DNA of 13,416 nucleotides from Oscillospiraceae bacterium (lineage in GTDB: Bacteria > Bacillota > Clostridia > Oscillospirales > Ruminococcaceae), in assembly GCA_016303195.1 (NCBI GenBank), contig JAEDMD010000030.1, positions 1-13,416 on the forward strand. The letters run 5' to 3'. The position numbers and the translations under genes are program-made. Below, in pieces: positions 7,492 through 13,416 of this stretch. The notes beneath the pieces were generated by a model, which was given only the letters and a program-made list of their open reading frames with translations, searched no databases and was not told the DNA's origin. The number at the start of each line of letters is the position of its first letter. The stretch's first letter is position 1.

Positions 7492-7507
7492 TTATCAAAG
7501 TTGATAA
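7492..7507. promoter_or_regulatory. Perfect inverted repeat, operator-like
   Basis: TTATCAA and TTGATAA flank a 2-base centre, a perfect 7+7 dyad typical in size of a dimeric repressor site. It lies in the divergent region about 70 bases upstream of the minus-strand -35 and about 120 upstream of the plus-strand -35, so it is better placed to affect the glycosidase operon. The AT-rich background makes chance possible. No regulator gene is adjacent. Confidence 0.35.
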
Positions 7508-7625
7508 TTGCACTGATGGGAACTGATTTGTATGCAGGCACTTATCCGCTACGAAAAAACTCTGCTCTTTTTAAATATATGCATTTTGCACTAATAACTA
7601 TGTACTAAAACTACAAGTTGCAGGG

Positions 7626-7654
7626 TTGAAATTTGCTATAATATGTGATATAAT
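7626..7654 (+). promoter_or_regulatory. Promoter of the P-loop kinase gene
   Basis: TTGAAA (7626-7631), a 17-base spacer and a perfect TATAAT (7649-7654). The predicted start near 7661 leaves a leader of about 80 bases, which contains a small stem (TGCC-GAAG-GGCA) followed by ATTTTTG at about 7693-7710. That stem is too short to call a terminator or riboswitch. Confidence 0.8.
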
Positions 7655-7741
7655 GATAATATATCTGTAATGTGGGGATGTATTTGTGCAGTGCCGAAGG
7701 GCAATTTTTGTTAATAAAATAAATATCAAGGAGAAACATGA

Positions 7742-8662
7742 ATGAATATAGAAATACCAAGAATCAATCAGGGAATAGAAAACAGCCCGTCAGAATATAT
7801 TAAATTCGTTAACATGGACTACTTATACAAGCTCAGCACCATTGTTGACAATATTGAAAAAAACTGCCACGAAAGACCTGTAATCCTCTTGGCAGGCCCG
7901 TCAGGTTCGGGAAAAACCACAACCGCAATGATGATAGAACAGCTTCTCGATAAGCGTGGACATGAGACTCATACAATTTCAATGGACAATTATTTCTGTC
8001 CGCTCACAGAGGAGGAAAAAGCCCTTGCCGTCCTCGGTAAAGTCGATCTCGAATCCCCTGCACGTATTGACAAGGAGCTTCTCAATGAGCAGATCTCGGC
8101 TATCGGCAAATGTCAGGAAGTTGAGATACCGAAGTACAATTTCAAAACCTCAGACCGTGAAAGATCGGGCAGAGTGATAAAGCGCAACAAGGGCGAAATA
8201 GTCATTTTCGAGGGGATACACGCACTCAATCCCGATGTTATCACCGTTCCCGACAGCAGTATATGCAAGATATACGTCAGCGTCCGCACACGTATCGTCA
8301 ATGACGAGCTTGTGCTTCATCCACGAATGATAAGACTGCTTCGCCGTATGATACGTGACAGCAATTTCCGCAAGCGTTCGCCACGTGAGACACTGAATAT
8401 GTTCCAGAGCGTCGAGGCAGGCGAGAATAAATATATCATGCCTTTCAAGCATCGTGCCGACTATGATGTTGACACATTCATGGCATACGAGCTGAGCGTC
8501 TACAAGAACGATATCCTCGATAAACTGCGTGAACTGGATGATGCTCCCGAACTCGCCGACACTATCAAGGTTCTTGAAAGCCTCACAGCCATCGACAAGA
8601 AGTACGTTACCCCCGATTCGCTGATATGCGAATTCATCGGCAACGGTCAGTTCAAATACTAA
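7742..8662 (+). CDS. Uridine kinase/phosphoribulokinase-family nucleoside kinase
   Basis: A 306-residue P-loop kinase. Walker A is GPSGSGKTT at residues 52-60, followed by the SMDNYF segment characteristic of uridine kinases, the LESPARID stretch, the PKYNF substrate motif and GEIVIFEGIHALNP as the Walker B/EGI element. A basic lid region (RLLRRMIRD-NFRKR) follows. Uridine kinases use ATP or GTP to phosphorylate uridine or cytidine in pyrimidine salvage. Many clostridial relatives carry N-terminal TGS and threonyl-tRNA synthetase-like domains, whereas this protein has only about 45 residues before the kinase domain. The real substrate may be a different nucleoside. The ATG at 7742 is preceded by AAGGAGA with 7-base spacing; an overlapping out-of-frame ATG lies at 7738. 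It has its own promoter and is separated from ppk by a 288-base repeat-rich gap. Confidence 0.85.
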   Translation: MNIEIPRINQGIENSPSEYIKFVNMDYLYKLSTIVDNIEKNCHERPVILLAGPSGSGKTTTAMMIEQLLDKRGHETHTISMDNYFCPLTEEEKALAVLGKVDLESPARIDKELLNEQISAIGKCQEVEIPKYNFKTSDRERSGRVIKRNKGEIVIFEGIHALNPDVITVPDSSICKIYVSVRTRIVNDELVLHPRMIRLLRRMIRDSNFRKRSPRETLNMFQSVEAGENKYIMPFKHRADYDVDTFMAYELSVYKNDILDKLRELDDAPELADTIKVLESLTAIDKKYVTPDSLICEFIGNGQFKY

Positions 8663-8816
8663 AAACTTTTCATAGATATAACAACAAAAAGAAAGCATAT
8701 TATCTGATTTTCTTACTTCAGCAATTAAATATTGATAATTAATTCGTCGGTCAAGCCGAGGGAAGTGCTTGTAAAACATCCGAACACCGTAGCTGCGCTC
8801 GATGTTCTGCTTTTTC
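8663..8816 (+). other. Non-coding gap after the kinase gene
   Basis: This stretch holds a weak AAGAAA/TTTCTT stem near 8690-8715 and then, from about 8735, sequence of higher GC that leads into the structured repeat at 8817. No ribosome binding site with a sensible reading frame was seen. A 6-bp inverted pair, AACATC (8775-8780) and GATGTT, bounds the GC-rich part. Confidence 0.4.
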
Positions 8817-8905
8817 AGGGGGACGCTGTCCCCCTCGCTCACCCCCTGCAAGGGAGATAACATCCCCCTTGACCCCAGAACGTGCGGCTTCGCCGCTTTT
8901 TATAA
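8817..8905 (+). repeat. Three-hairpin dispersed repeat ending in a terminator
   Basis: Three stems follow one another. The first is AGGGGGAC-GCT-GTCCCCCT (8817-8835). The second is AAGGGAGAT-AAC-ATCCCCCTT (8850-8870, one mismatch). The third is GCGGC-TTC-GCCGC (8884-8896) followed by TTTTTATAATT, an intrinsic terminator form. Bases 8850-8880 are identical to the reverse complement of the last 31 bases of the window, and 8874-8886 match bases 1-13. It would block read-through from the kinase gene into ppk. Confidence 0.75.
8884..8901 (+). terminator. Intrinsic terminator upstream of ppk
   Basis: A 5-bp GC stem with a TTC loop followed by five T. It forms the 3-prime end of the dispersed repeat and probably ends the kinase transcript. 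It implies a separate ppk promoter between here and 8950, where I see only AT-rich sequence without a good -35. Confidence 0.6.
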
Positions 8906-8950
8906 TTATTTGATTTCCGCATTAATACTTATACAACAAAGGAGTTACTT

Positions 8951-11086
8951 ATGGAATACCTCGAAAATCGGGAACTCTCATGGATAAAATTCAACAAGCG
9001 AGTGCTTGAAGAAGCTGTCGATCCCGATACACCTTTGCTGGAAAGACTTTCATTTTCAGCCATTTACCAGAGCAATCTCGACGAATTTTTCATGGTGCGT
9101 GTCGGCGCTCTCACAGACCGCTCCAAGACCGACAATACACAGAAAGACGGCAAAACAGGCATGACACCTTCCCAGCAGCTCGATGCAATTTTCACAGGTG
9201 TCCGCCGTTTACAGCCATCCGTGGAGGAAGCCTACAACAAAACTATGGAGGAACTCGTCCCCTTCGGTTTTGAACACGTTACATTCGATACCGCCACAAA
9301 GGATGAGCTGACCTTTCTCGAATTATACTTCAAGCGTGAGATAAAGCCCTTTATTTCGGGAATCGTTGTCAATGACGATCTGCCGTTCCCATTCCTGAAA
9401 AATAAGGAGATCTACGCTGTTGTCCAGCTTGGCGCAAAGAAAAGCACCACCATCGGCATCGTTCCTGTCAGCCACGACCAGAACGAGCGCATCATCCAGC
9501 TTGGCAACGGCGGAAAGCGCTTCATACTCGAAGAAGAAGTCGTTCTGCATTATGCACACCTTATGTTCAAAAATTACAGTGTCCTTGACAGAGCGCTGAT
9601 ACGTGTCACCAGAAATGCCTATATCATGGCATCAGGCCGTGGTGCGGAATTCCGTGACCGCATGGAGGAACTTGTTGCAAAGCGCACAAAGCTGGGCGCA
9701 GTCCGTCTTGAGATATCCGACGTTTTCAGCCGTGAATCCCTTGACTATCTCTGCAAAAAGCTGAAAATAAGCAATGTCAGGGTATTCACATCAAGGATAC
9801 CTCTCGACCTTTCGTTCGTCTACACATTACAGGATTATTCAAGCGACCCGAAACTGCACTACACTCCCCGTTCACCGAGAAAACCTGCGGCACTTTCCGA
9901 AACGAAGTCCGTATTCGCACAGGTCAAGCAGAAGGATATGCTCCTCAGCTACCCCTTTGAGAGCATAAATCTGTCATTTATCAGACTTTTGCAGGAGTGT
10001 GCCAATGACCCGAAGGTCACATCAATAAAAATAACCATTTACCGTCTTGCCCGAAACAGCAAGGTGGTGGATGCGCTGTGTACTGCCGCCGAGCAGGGCA
10101 AGGAAGTCCTCGTTATGATCGAACTGCGGGCACGTTTCGACGAGGCGAATAATATCGAATGGTCAAAACAGCTTCAGGAGGCAGGTGTCAAGGTCATCTA
10201 CGGCCCGAAGGACTACAAAGCCCACTCAAAACTGCTCCTCATCACAAGAAAGGCGCAGGGAGGCGGTTTCGACTACCTTACACAGATCGGCACAGGCAAC
10301 TACAACGAGAAAACATCGGCAATATACACCGATCTCATGCTCCTGACTGCTGACCGTGACATCGCCGCAGACGCAGAGGACGTTTTCAACAGCCTGCAAA
10401 ACGGCACATTCGTTGAAAATCCGAGAAAGCTCTTAGTCTCACCAAAGGCGCTCAGACCGCAGGTACTCGCTATGATGGATGAGCAGATCGAAATTGCTAA
10501 AAGCGGCGGAAAAGGCTATATTGCGGCAAAGATAAACTCCCTCAATGATATGGCGATAATCAACAAGATGGTCGAAGCATCGCAGGCAGGTGTCAGGATA
10601 GAACTTGTGGTGAGAGGCATCTGCTGTCTCATCCCCAATGTCAAGGGATTCACCGAAAATATCGTTGTCCGCAGTATCGTGGGAAGATTCCTCGAACACA
10701 GCCGTATATTCATATTCGGCGCTGACGGTGCAGACCAGAAAATTTACATCGGCTCGGCTGACTACATGAGCAGAAACACCATCCGCCGTGTGGAGGTCGC
10801 CGCACCTGTTGAGGATGAAAGGCTGAAAAAGCGCATCCGTGATATGTTCCGCATACTCATGCGTGACAACGTAAAAGCAAGAGTTATGCTGAATGACGGC
10901 ACTTATATCCGTGACCGCCGAACAGAAAGACAGTCTCCGCTGTCATCACAGGAATATTTCTACGACGAGGCATACAGCAAGCTGGAAGTCAAGAAACAGC
11001 GTCAGGAACAGCTCAGGAAAAACCGTGAAAGTGCCGCTGACAAGAAGAAAAAGCCGACAGCAAAACGCTCACGAAGCAAGAAATAA
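8951..11086 (+). CDS. ppk: Polyphosphate kinase 1
   Basis: PPK1 reversibly transfers the gamma phosphate of ATP to a growing polyphosphate chain, for phosphate and energy storage and stress survival. The 711 residues cover the whole family architecture: an N-terminal domain starting ENRELSWIKFNKRVLEEA with the ATP-site SNLDEFF (N42), a head domain (about 105-300) and two phospholipase D-like catalytic domains. The autophosphorylated histidine is H425 in YKAHSKLLL and the second catalytic histidine is H583 in FLEHSRIF, matching E. coli H435 and H592. ELRARFDEANNIEW and IGSADYMSRN are also conserved. The last 35 or so residues are a Lys/Arg-rich low-complexity tail not needed for the fold. AGGAG lies 7 bases before the ATG. 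No exopolyphosphatase gene or phosphate transporter is adjacent, and pssA downstream has its own promoter. Confidence 0.97.
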   Translation: MEYLENRELSWIKFNKRVLEEAVDPDTPLLERLSFSAIYQSNLDEFFMVRVGALTDRSKTDNTQKDGKTGMTPSQQLDAIFTGVRRLQPSVEEAYNKTMEELVPFGFEHVTFDTATKDELTFLELYFKREIKPFISGIVVNDDLPFPFLKNKEIYAVVQLGAKKSTTIGIVPVSHDQNERIIQLGNGGKRFILEEEVVLHYAHLMFKNYSVLDRALIRVTRNAYIMASGRGAEFRDRMEELVAKRTKLGAVRLEISDVFSRESLDYLCKKLKISNVRVFTSRIPLDLSFVYTLQDYSSDPKLHYTPRSPRKPAALSETKSVFAQVKQKDMLLSYPFESINLSFIRLLQECANDPKVTSIKITIYRLARNSKVVDALCTAAEQGKEVLVMIELRARFDEANNIEWSKQLQEAGVKVIYGPKDYKAHSKLLLITRKAQGGGFDYLTQIGTGNYNEKTSAIYTDLMLLTADRDIAADAEDVFNSLQNGTFVENPRKLLVSPKALRPQVLAMMDEQIEIAKSGGKGYIAAKINSLNDMAIINKMVEASQAGVRIELVVRGICCLIPNVKGFTENIVVRSIVGRFLEHSRIFIFGADGADQKIYIGSADYMSRNTIRRVEVAAPVEDERLKKRIRDMFRILMRDNVKARVMLNDGTYIRDRRTERQSPLSSQEYFYDEAYSKLEVKKQRQEQLRKNRESAADKKKKPTAKRSRSKK

Positions 11087-11137
11087 CATTTTTCTGACAC
11101 GGAAGCAATAATTTACGGTTAATTAATATATTACCAC

Positions 11138-11166
11138 TTGAAACTAATTTGATTTTGTGTTATAAT
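11138..11166 (+). promoter_or_regulatory. Promoter of pssA
   Basis: TTGAAA (11138-11143), a 17-base spacer and TATAAT (11161-11166), the same -35/-10 pair as the kinase promoter. It starts 52 bases after the ppk stop with no clear terminator between, so pssA may also receive ppk read-through. Confidence 0.8.
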
Positions 11167-11200
11167 AGATGAATAAAAATATTAAAGAGGATCAAAATAG

Positions 11201-11848
11201 ATGATAGGTTATTATAACTATACAGTTATTCTTACATATATGAGCCTTGTTTCTTCAGTTCTGGGAATGTTCCTTGCTGTTGGATTCGGCGGAAATCAGC
11301 CACACCCCGATTTTGCCATAGTTTGTCTTATGGTGTCGGGATTGTGCGATATGTTCGACGGAAAGATAGCAAGAACCAAAAAAGACCGCACTGAGAACGA
11401 GAAAAAATTCGGCATACAGATAGATTCGCTTTGTGATGCGGTCTGCTTCGGTGTGCTTCCTGCCATTATCGGCTATGCTATCGGCATGAAAGACTGGTGC
11501 GACCTGCCTGTGCTGATATTCTTCCCCCTTTGCGCTGTTATAAGACTGGCTTATTTCAACGTTGCCGAGGAGGACAGACAGAAAAAGACCACCGAGAACC
11601 GAAAGGTATACGAAGGTCTGCCCGTTACAAGCGTAGCACTGATATTTCCGCTGATATACAGTTTCCATAAGGATATCGGCGCTGACTGGTTTCCCCATGT
11701 TTATGGCGGTATCATGATAATCATCGCCATTGCGTTCATCACCAGATTCAAGGTAAAAAAGCCAAGCATGAAAACTATGCTCTGCTTTGTCGGAGTCGGA
11801 GTTCTGGAGCTTATCTGGATGATATACAAGACTAAAATGATGGGCTGA
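11201..11848 (+). CDS. pssA: CDP-diacylglycerol-serine O-phosphatidyltransferase
   Basis: This 215-residue integral membrane enzyme belongs to the CDP-alcohol phosphatidyltransferase family. The signature is complete: D50-x2-D53-G54-x2-A57-R58, a 12-residue gap, then G71-x3-D75-x3-D79, which bind the metal and CDP-diacylglycerol. The GIQIDSLCDAVCFGVLPA form and the long charged gap are typical of PssA, which joins serine to CDP-diacylglycerol to give phosphatidylserine, the precursor of phosphatidylethanolamine. About six hydrophobic segments span the protein. A phosphatidylserine decarboxylase gene, often nearby in other genomes, is not in the window. The ribosome binding site AAGAGG is 10 bases from the ATG, longer than elsewhere here. 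The gene has its own promoter and a strong terminator. Phosphatidylglycerophosphate or inositol synthase activity is less likely given the PssA-type motif spacing. Confidence 0.88.
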   Translation: MIGYYNYTVILTYMSLVSSVLGMFLAVGFGGNQPHPDFAIVCLMVSGLCDMFDGKIARTKKDRTENEKKFGIQIDSLCDAVCFGVLPAIIGYAIGMKDWCDLPVLIFFPLCAVIRLAYFNVAEEDRQKKTTENRKVYEGLPVTSVALIFPLIYSFHKDIGADWFPHVYGGIMIIIAIAFITRFKVKKPSMKTMLCFVGVGVLELIWMIYKTKMMG

Positions 11849-11876
11849 TATGTTCATTGCATATACTAAAACAAAA

Positions 11877-11908
11877 CCGCAGCATTAACGATTTGCTGCG
11901 GATTTTTT
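11877..11908 (+). terminator. Intrinsic terminator of pssA
   Basis: A perfect 8-bp stem CCGCAGCA / TGCTGCGG around a 9-base loop is followed by ATTTTTT. It starts 28 bases past the pssA stop. Confidence 0.88.
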
Positions 11909-11926
11909 GTTATTCAAGATATAAAA

Positions 11927-12094
11927 GGGCGATACTCATATAACAGCTTTATATGTAATTATTGAGGGCAGACTCCCCACAGTGTGGGGAGATGTCAGCG
12001 AAGCTGACAGAGGGGACCGCCTCTGTCAGAGGAACCCTTTTTCAAAAGGGTTTCCCTCAATATCACGTGTAAAACGGCTATATGAGTCCCGCCC
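11927..12094. mobile_element. MITE-like element with multiple internal hairpins
   Basis: Terminal inverted repeats of 17 bases (11927-11943 and 12078-12094) match at 14 of 17. Inside are nested perfect inverted pairs: 11961-11968 with 12054-12061, 11973-11981 with 11983-11991, 11993-11999 with 12003-12009, and 12033-12041 with 12044-12052. A further stem, 12006-12013 with 12020-12027, competes with the 11993-12009 hairpin. ATAAAA flanks the left end (11921-11926) and recurs one base beyond the right end (12096-12101), a possible target duplication. There is no coding capacity, so movement would need a transposase from elsewhere. It fills the convergent gap between pssA and the lipoprotein gene and may also help terminate the latter. 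Confidence 0.7.
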
Positions 12095-12102
12095 CATAAA
12101 AA

Positions 12103-13239
12103 TTACTTATCCAGCGAGTCGATGACCGACTTGCAGATATCGTAAAGCTCATCAATTGTATATGTTCTGCCTTCTTCAAGCTCATCGTATGCAAGCTCGC
12201 CTGTTTTGTCATCTTTCTTGATGGTCAGGCTCAGCGGATAGATGCCCTGTTTGCCCTCGGAATCGTTGAATACACCGTATACAGCGGAATCCTTGTTGAT
12301 AACTATGAAGTATTCGCCGTCAATCTCGCCTGCGTAATTCTGAGAGAAACGCTTCTTGAAATCAGCAACATCGAAACCGTCGGGAATGAGATAATTCTTG
12401 CTGTCGTCGCTGGATATCATGAAAGTTCCGCTTGTATCGACACCTGCTGCCTTCATGTCGGAAATCGACTGCGTAGCCGCCTGACAGGTATCGGAAGCCT
12501 TATTGTCAAGCTCAGTATGCTCAACTTTCTGGAGATAATTGACCACGGACATATCTATCTTCCACTGACCGTCTGTGGTGCGGAAAATGATCATTTCCTG
12601 CTCTTTCTGCTCATCGTCAACATTCATATCGGCAGTTACCAGATAGCTTTCCTCATAGGTCTGCTTTTCCCACTCTGTATTCTCGTCAAGTCCTGCATAC
12701 TGCTCGGTTATCTTGTCGATATCAAGGGTATCACCGCATTCAGCCACAAATCCCTTGACAGCCTTTATTCTTCCGTACAGCTCATCGAGGAGTTCGTAGC
12801 CGTTATCGGGAACAGCCTCAATATCTGCAATGCCGTTGAGAGTGATGGTATGTTCGCTGTAAGCCTCTTTATATGTATCTATCATATTTGTCAGAGCCTC
12901 AGCGGAAGTTCCGCCGTTTTTGCCGAAACCGTTCATAACTGCGGCGGCTTCAAGGTCATCCTTGTTATACTGGAAAGCGAAAGCTGTTTCCATATCACCG
13001 CTGTTGAGAGCGTCGAAGTAGCCGTTTATTGCGTCCGAGGCTTTCTTTTCGGCATCAGCCTTATCAAATTCCACCTGTGCTGCCGACTGGGGTTCTGTCT
13101 GTAATTCTGATTGGGATTCTGCCTGTGATCCCGACTGTGAGACTGAGCTTTCAGAGGGCTTTCCCGTCTTGTCAGCGCAGGCTGTAAATGAACATATAAC
13201 AAGAATTGCCGCAGAGAGAGCGGCTATATATTTTTTCAT
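12103..13239 (-). CDS. Secreted lipoprotein of unknown function with an NTF2-like region
   Basis: A 378-residue exported lipoprotein. The signal peptide has Lys2/Lys3, a hydrophobic core and the lipobox FTAC, giving lipid Cys21. Residues about 27-55 are a Ser/Gln/Glu-rich linker. Residues about 58-235 (KASDAINGYFDALNSGDMETAFAF to TDGQWKIDMSV) have the look of the NTF2/DUF4878-type fold common in small Gram-positive lipoproteins. Residues about 240-378 form a second region starting ASDTCQAATQSISDMKAAG and containing GEYFIVINKDSAVYGVF, which faintly resembles globular pseudopilin-like domains of ruminococcal secreted proteins. Both domain guesses are inference. AGGAGA lies 6 bases before the ATG, and the promoter is perfect consensus, so expression is probably high. 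It stands alone, convergent to pssA, with a MITE-like element 8 bases past its stop. Confidence 0.85.
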   Translation of the reverse strand: MKKYIAALSAAILVICSFTACADKTGKPSESSVSQSGSQAESQSELQTEPQSAAQVEFDKADAEKKASDAINGYFDALNSGDMETAFAFQYNKDDLEAAAVMNGFGKNGGTSAEALTNMIDTYKEAYSEHTITLNGIADIEAVPDNGYELLDELYGRIKAVKGFVAECGDTLDIDKITEQYAGLDENTEWEKQTYEESYLVTADMNVDDEQKEQEMIIFRTTDGQWKIDMSVVNYLQKVEHTELDNKASDTCQAATQSISDMKAAGVDTSGTFMISSDDSKNYLIPDGFDVADFKKRFSQNYAGEIDGEYFIVINKDSAVYGVFNDSEGKQGIYPLSLTIKKDDKTGELAYDELEEGRTYTIDELYDICKSVIDSLDK

Positions 13240-13287
13240 GCTGATTCTCCTGTATTATAAAATATCACGTATCACCGTGCAAGGAAT

Positions 13288-13316
13288 ATTATACCACTGA
13301 CTAAGCAGGCTGTCAA
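13288..13316 (-). promoter_or_regulatory. Consensus promoter of the lipoprotein gene
   Basis: The minus strand reads TTGACA (13316-13311), exactly 17 bases, then TATAAT (13293-13288), a full match to the sigma-A consensus. The predicted start near 13281 gives a leader of about 40 bases. Confidence 0.9.
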
Positions 13317-13363
13317 GAGAGGCGGTTTTGCTTGCAGGGCGACAGAATTTACTAAAAAATAAT

Positions 13364-13416
13364 AAAAAACCGCCGAAGGCGGCATTTCTGGGGTCAAGGG
13401 GGATGTTATCTCCCTT
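13364..13416 (-). terminator. Third copy of the dispersed repeat with terminator hairpin, cut by the window edge
   Basis: Read on the minus strand, the window edge begins with 31 bases identical to 8850-8880. Then come two bases differing from that copy and a hairpin CCGCC-TTC-GGCGG (13382-13370), extended by a G-U pair, and TTTTTT (13369-13364). It would terminate a minus-strand gene located beyond the right edge and insulates the lipoprotein promoter. Confidence 0.7.

Noticed and set aside
7655..7741. Riboswitch in the kinase gene leader
   Set aside because: The leader is only about 80 bases with a 4-bp stem; no known aptamer consensus is visible.
8150..8863. A 237-codon minus-strand open frame
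   Set aside because: Most of it is antisense to the P-loop kinase gene and its start lies in the dispersed repeat; no family resemblance.
11927..12094. CRISPR array from repeated short hairpins
   Set aside because: The hairpins differ in sequence and have no regular repeat-spacer pattern; no cas genes are present.
12517..13104. A 195-codon plus-strand frame with hydrophobic stretches
   Set aside because: It is antisense to the lipoprotein gene, and the hydrophobic look comes from reverse-complementing its acidic codons.

Overview
The window reads as a piece of a Gram-positive gut or rumen Firmicute, most likely an Oscillospiraceae member such as Ruminococcus. The reasons are a genuine spo0A, strong AGGAGG-type ribosome binding sites, consensus sigma-A promoters with 17-base spacers, an intracellular GH95 fucosidase beside a CBM35-GH26 lipoprotein, and dispersed GC-rich hairpin repeats between genes. 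The genus is an inference; no rRNA gene or other diagnostic marker is present.

Layout. Positions 239-7365 carry six minus-strand genes. In transcription order these are a small DUF7660-like protein, a GH95 alpha-L-fucosidase, a secreted CBM35-GH26 lipoprotein, a HAD-fold protein, the sporulation/stationary-phase regulator Spo0A and a flavin reductase-like protein. The first three are tightly spaced behind a clear promoter at 7395-7423. The HAD gene follows across a hairpin-bearing gap. spo0A and the flavin reductase gene form a second close pair. A divergent, AT-rich 370-base promoter region (7366-7741) separates this block from three plus-strand genes: a uridine kinase/phosphoribulokinase-type P-loop kinase, polyphosphate kinase (ppk) and a phosphatidylserine synthase (pssA). 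pssA ends in a strong terminator, then a roughly 168-base MITE-like element fills the convergent gap before a minus-strand secreted lipoprotein of unknown function, which has a perfect TTGACA-N17-TATAAT promoter.

How the genes may work together. GH95 would hydrolyse fucosylated (or L-galactosylated) oligosaccharides inside the cell, while the GH26 lipoprotein would sit outside on the membrane. The GH26 domain has lost its acid/base Glu and an active-site His and has Asp where the nucleophile Glu belongs. The next gene is a HAD-fold protein with Lys where the nucleophilic Asp belongs. Two probable pseudoenzymes in a row beside a working-looking glycosidase is the most unusual biology here, and suggests glycan binding or sensing rather than hydrolysis by the GH26 protein (inference). 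The other genes are housekeeping or regulatory.

Repeats. Three copies of one repeat (left edge, 8817-8905, right edge) each end in a terminator-like hairpin plus T-run. The hairpin sequences differ but remain base-paired. Both edges of the window lie inside copies of this repeat, which suggests that the window is a whole draft contig broken at repeats. Other structured non-coding pieces are a nested inverted repeat at 109-178, a 15-bp hairpin at 3048-3086 and the MITE-like element at 11927-12094. No RNA gene, CRISPR array, transposase or phage gene was seen.
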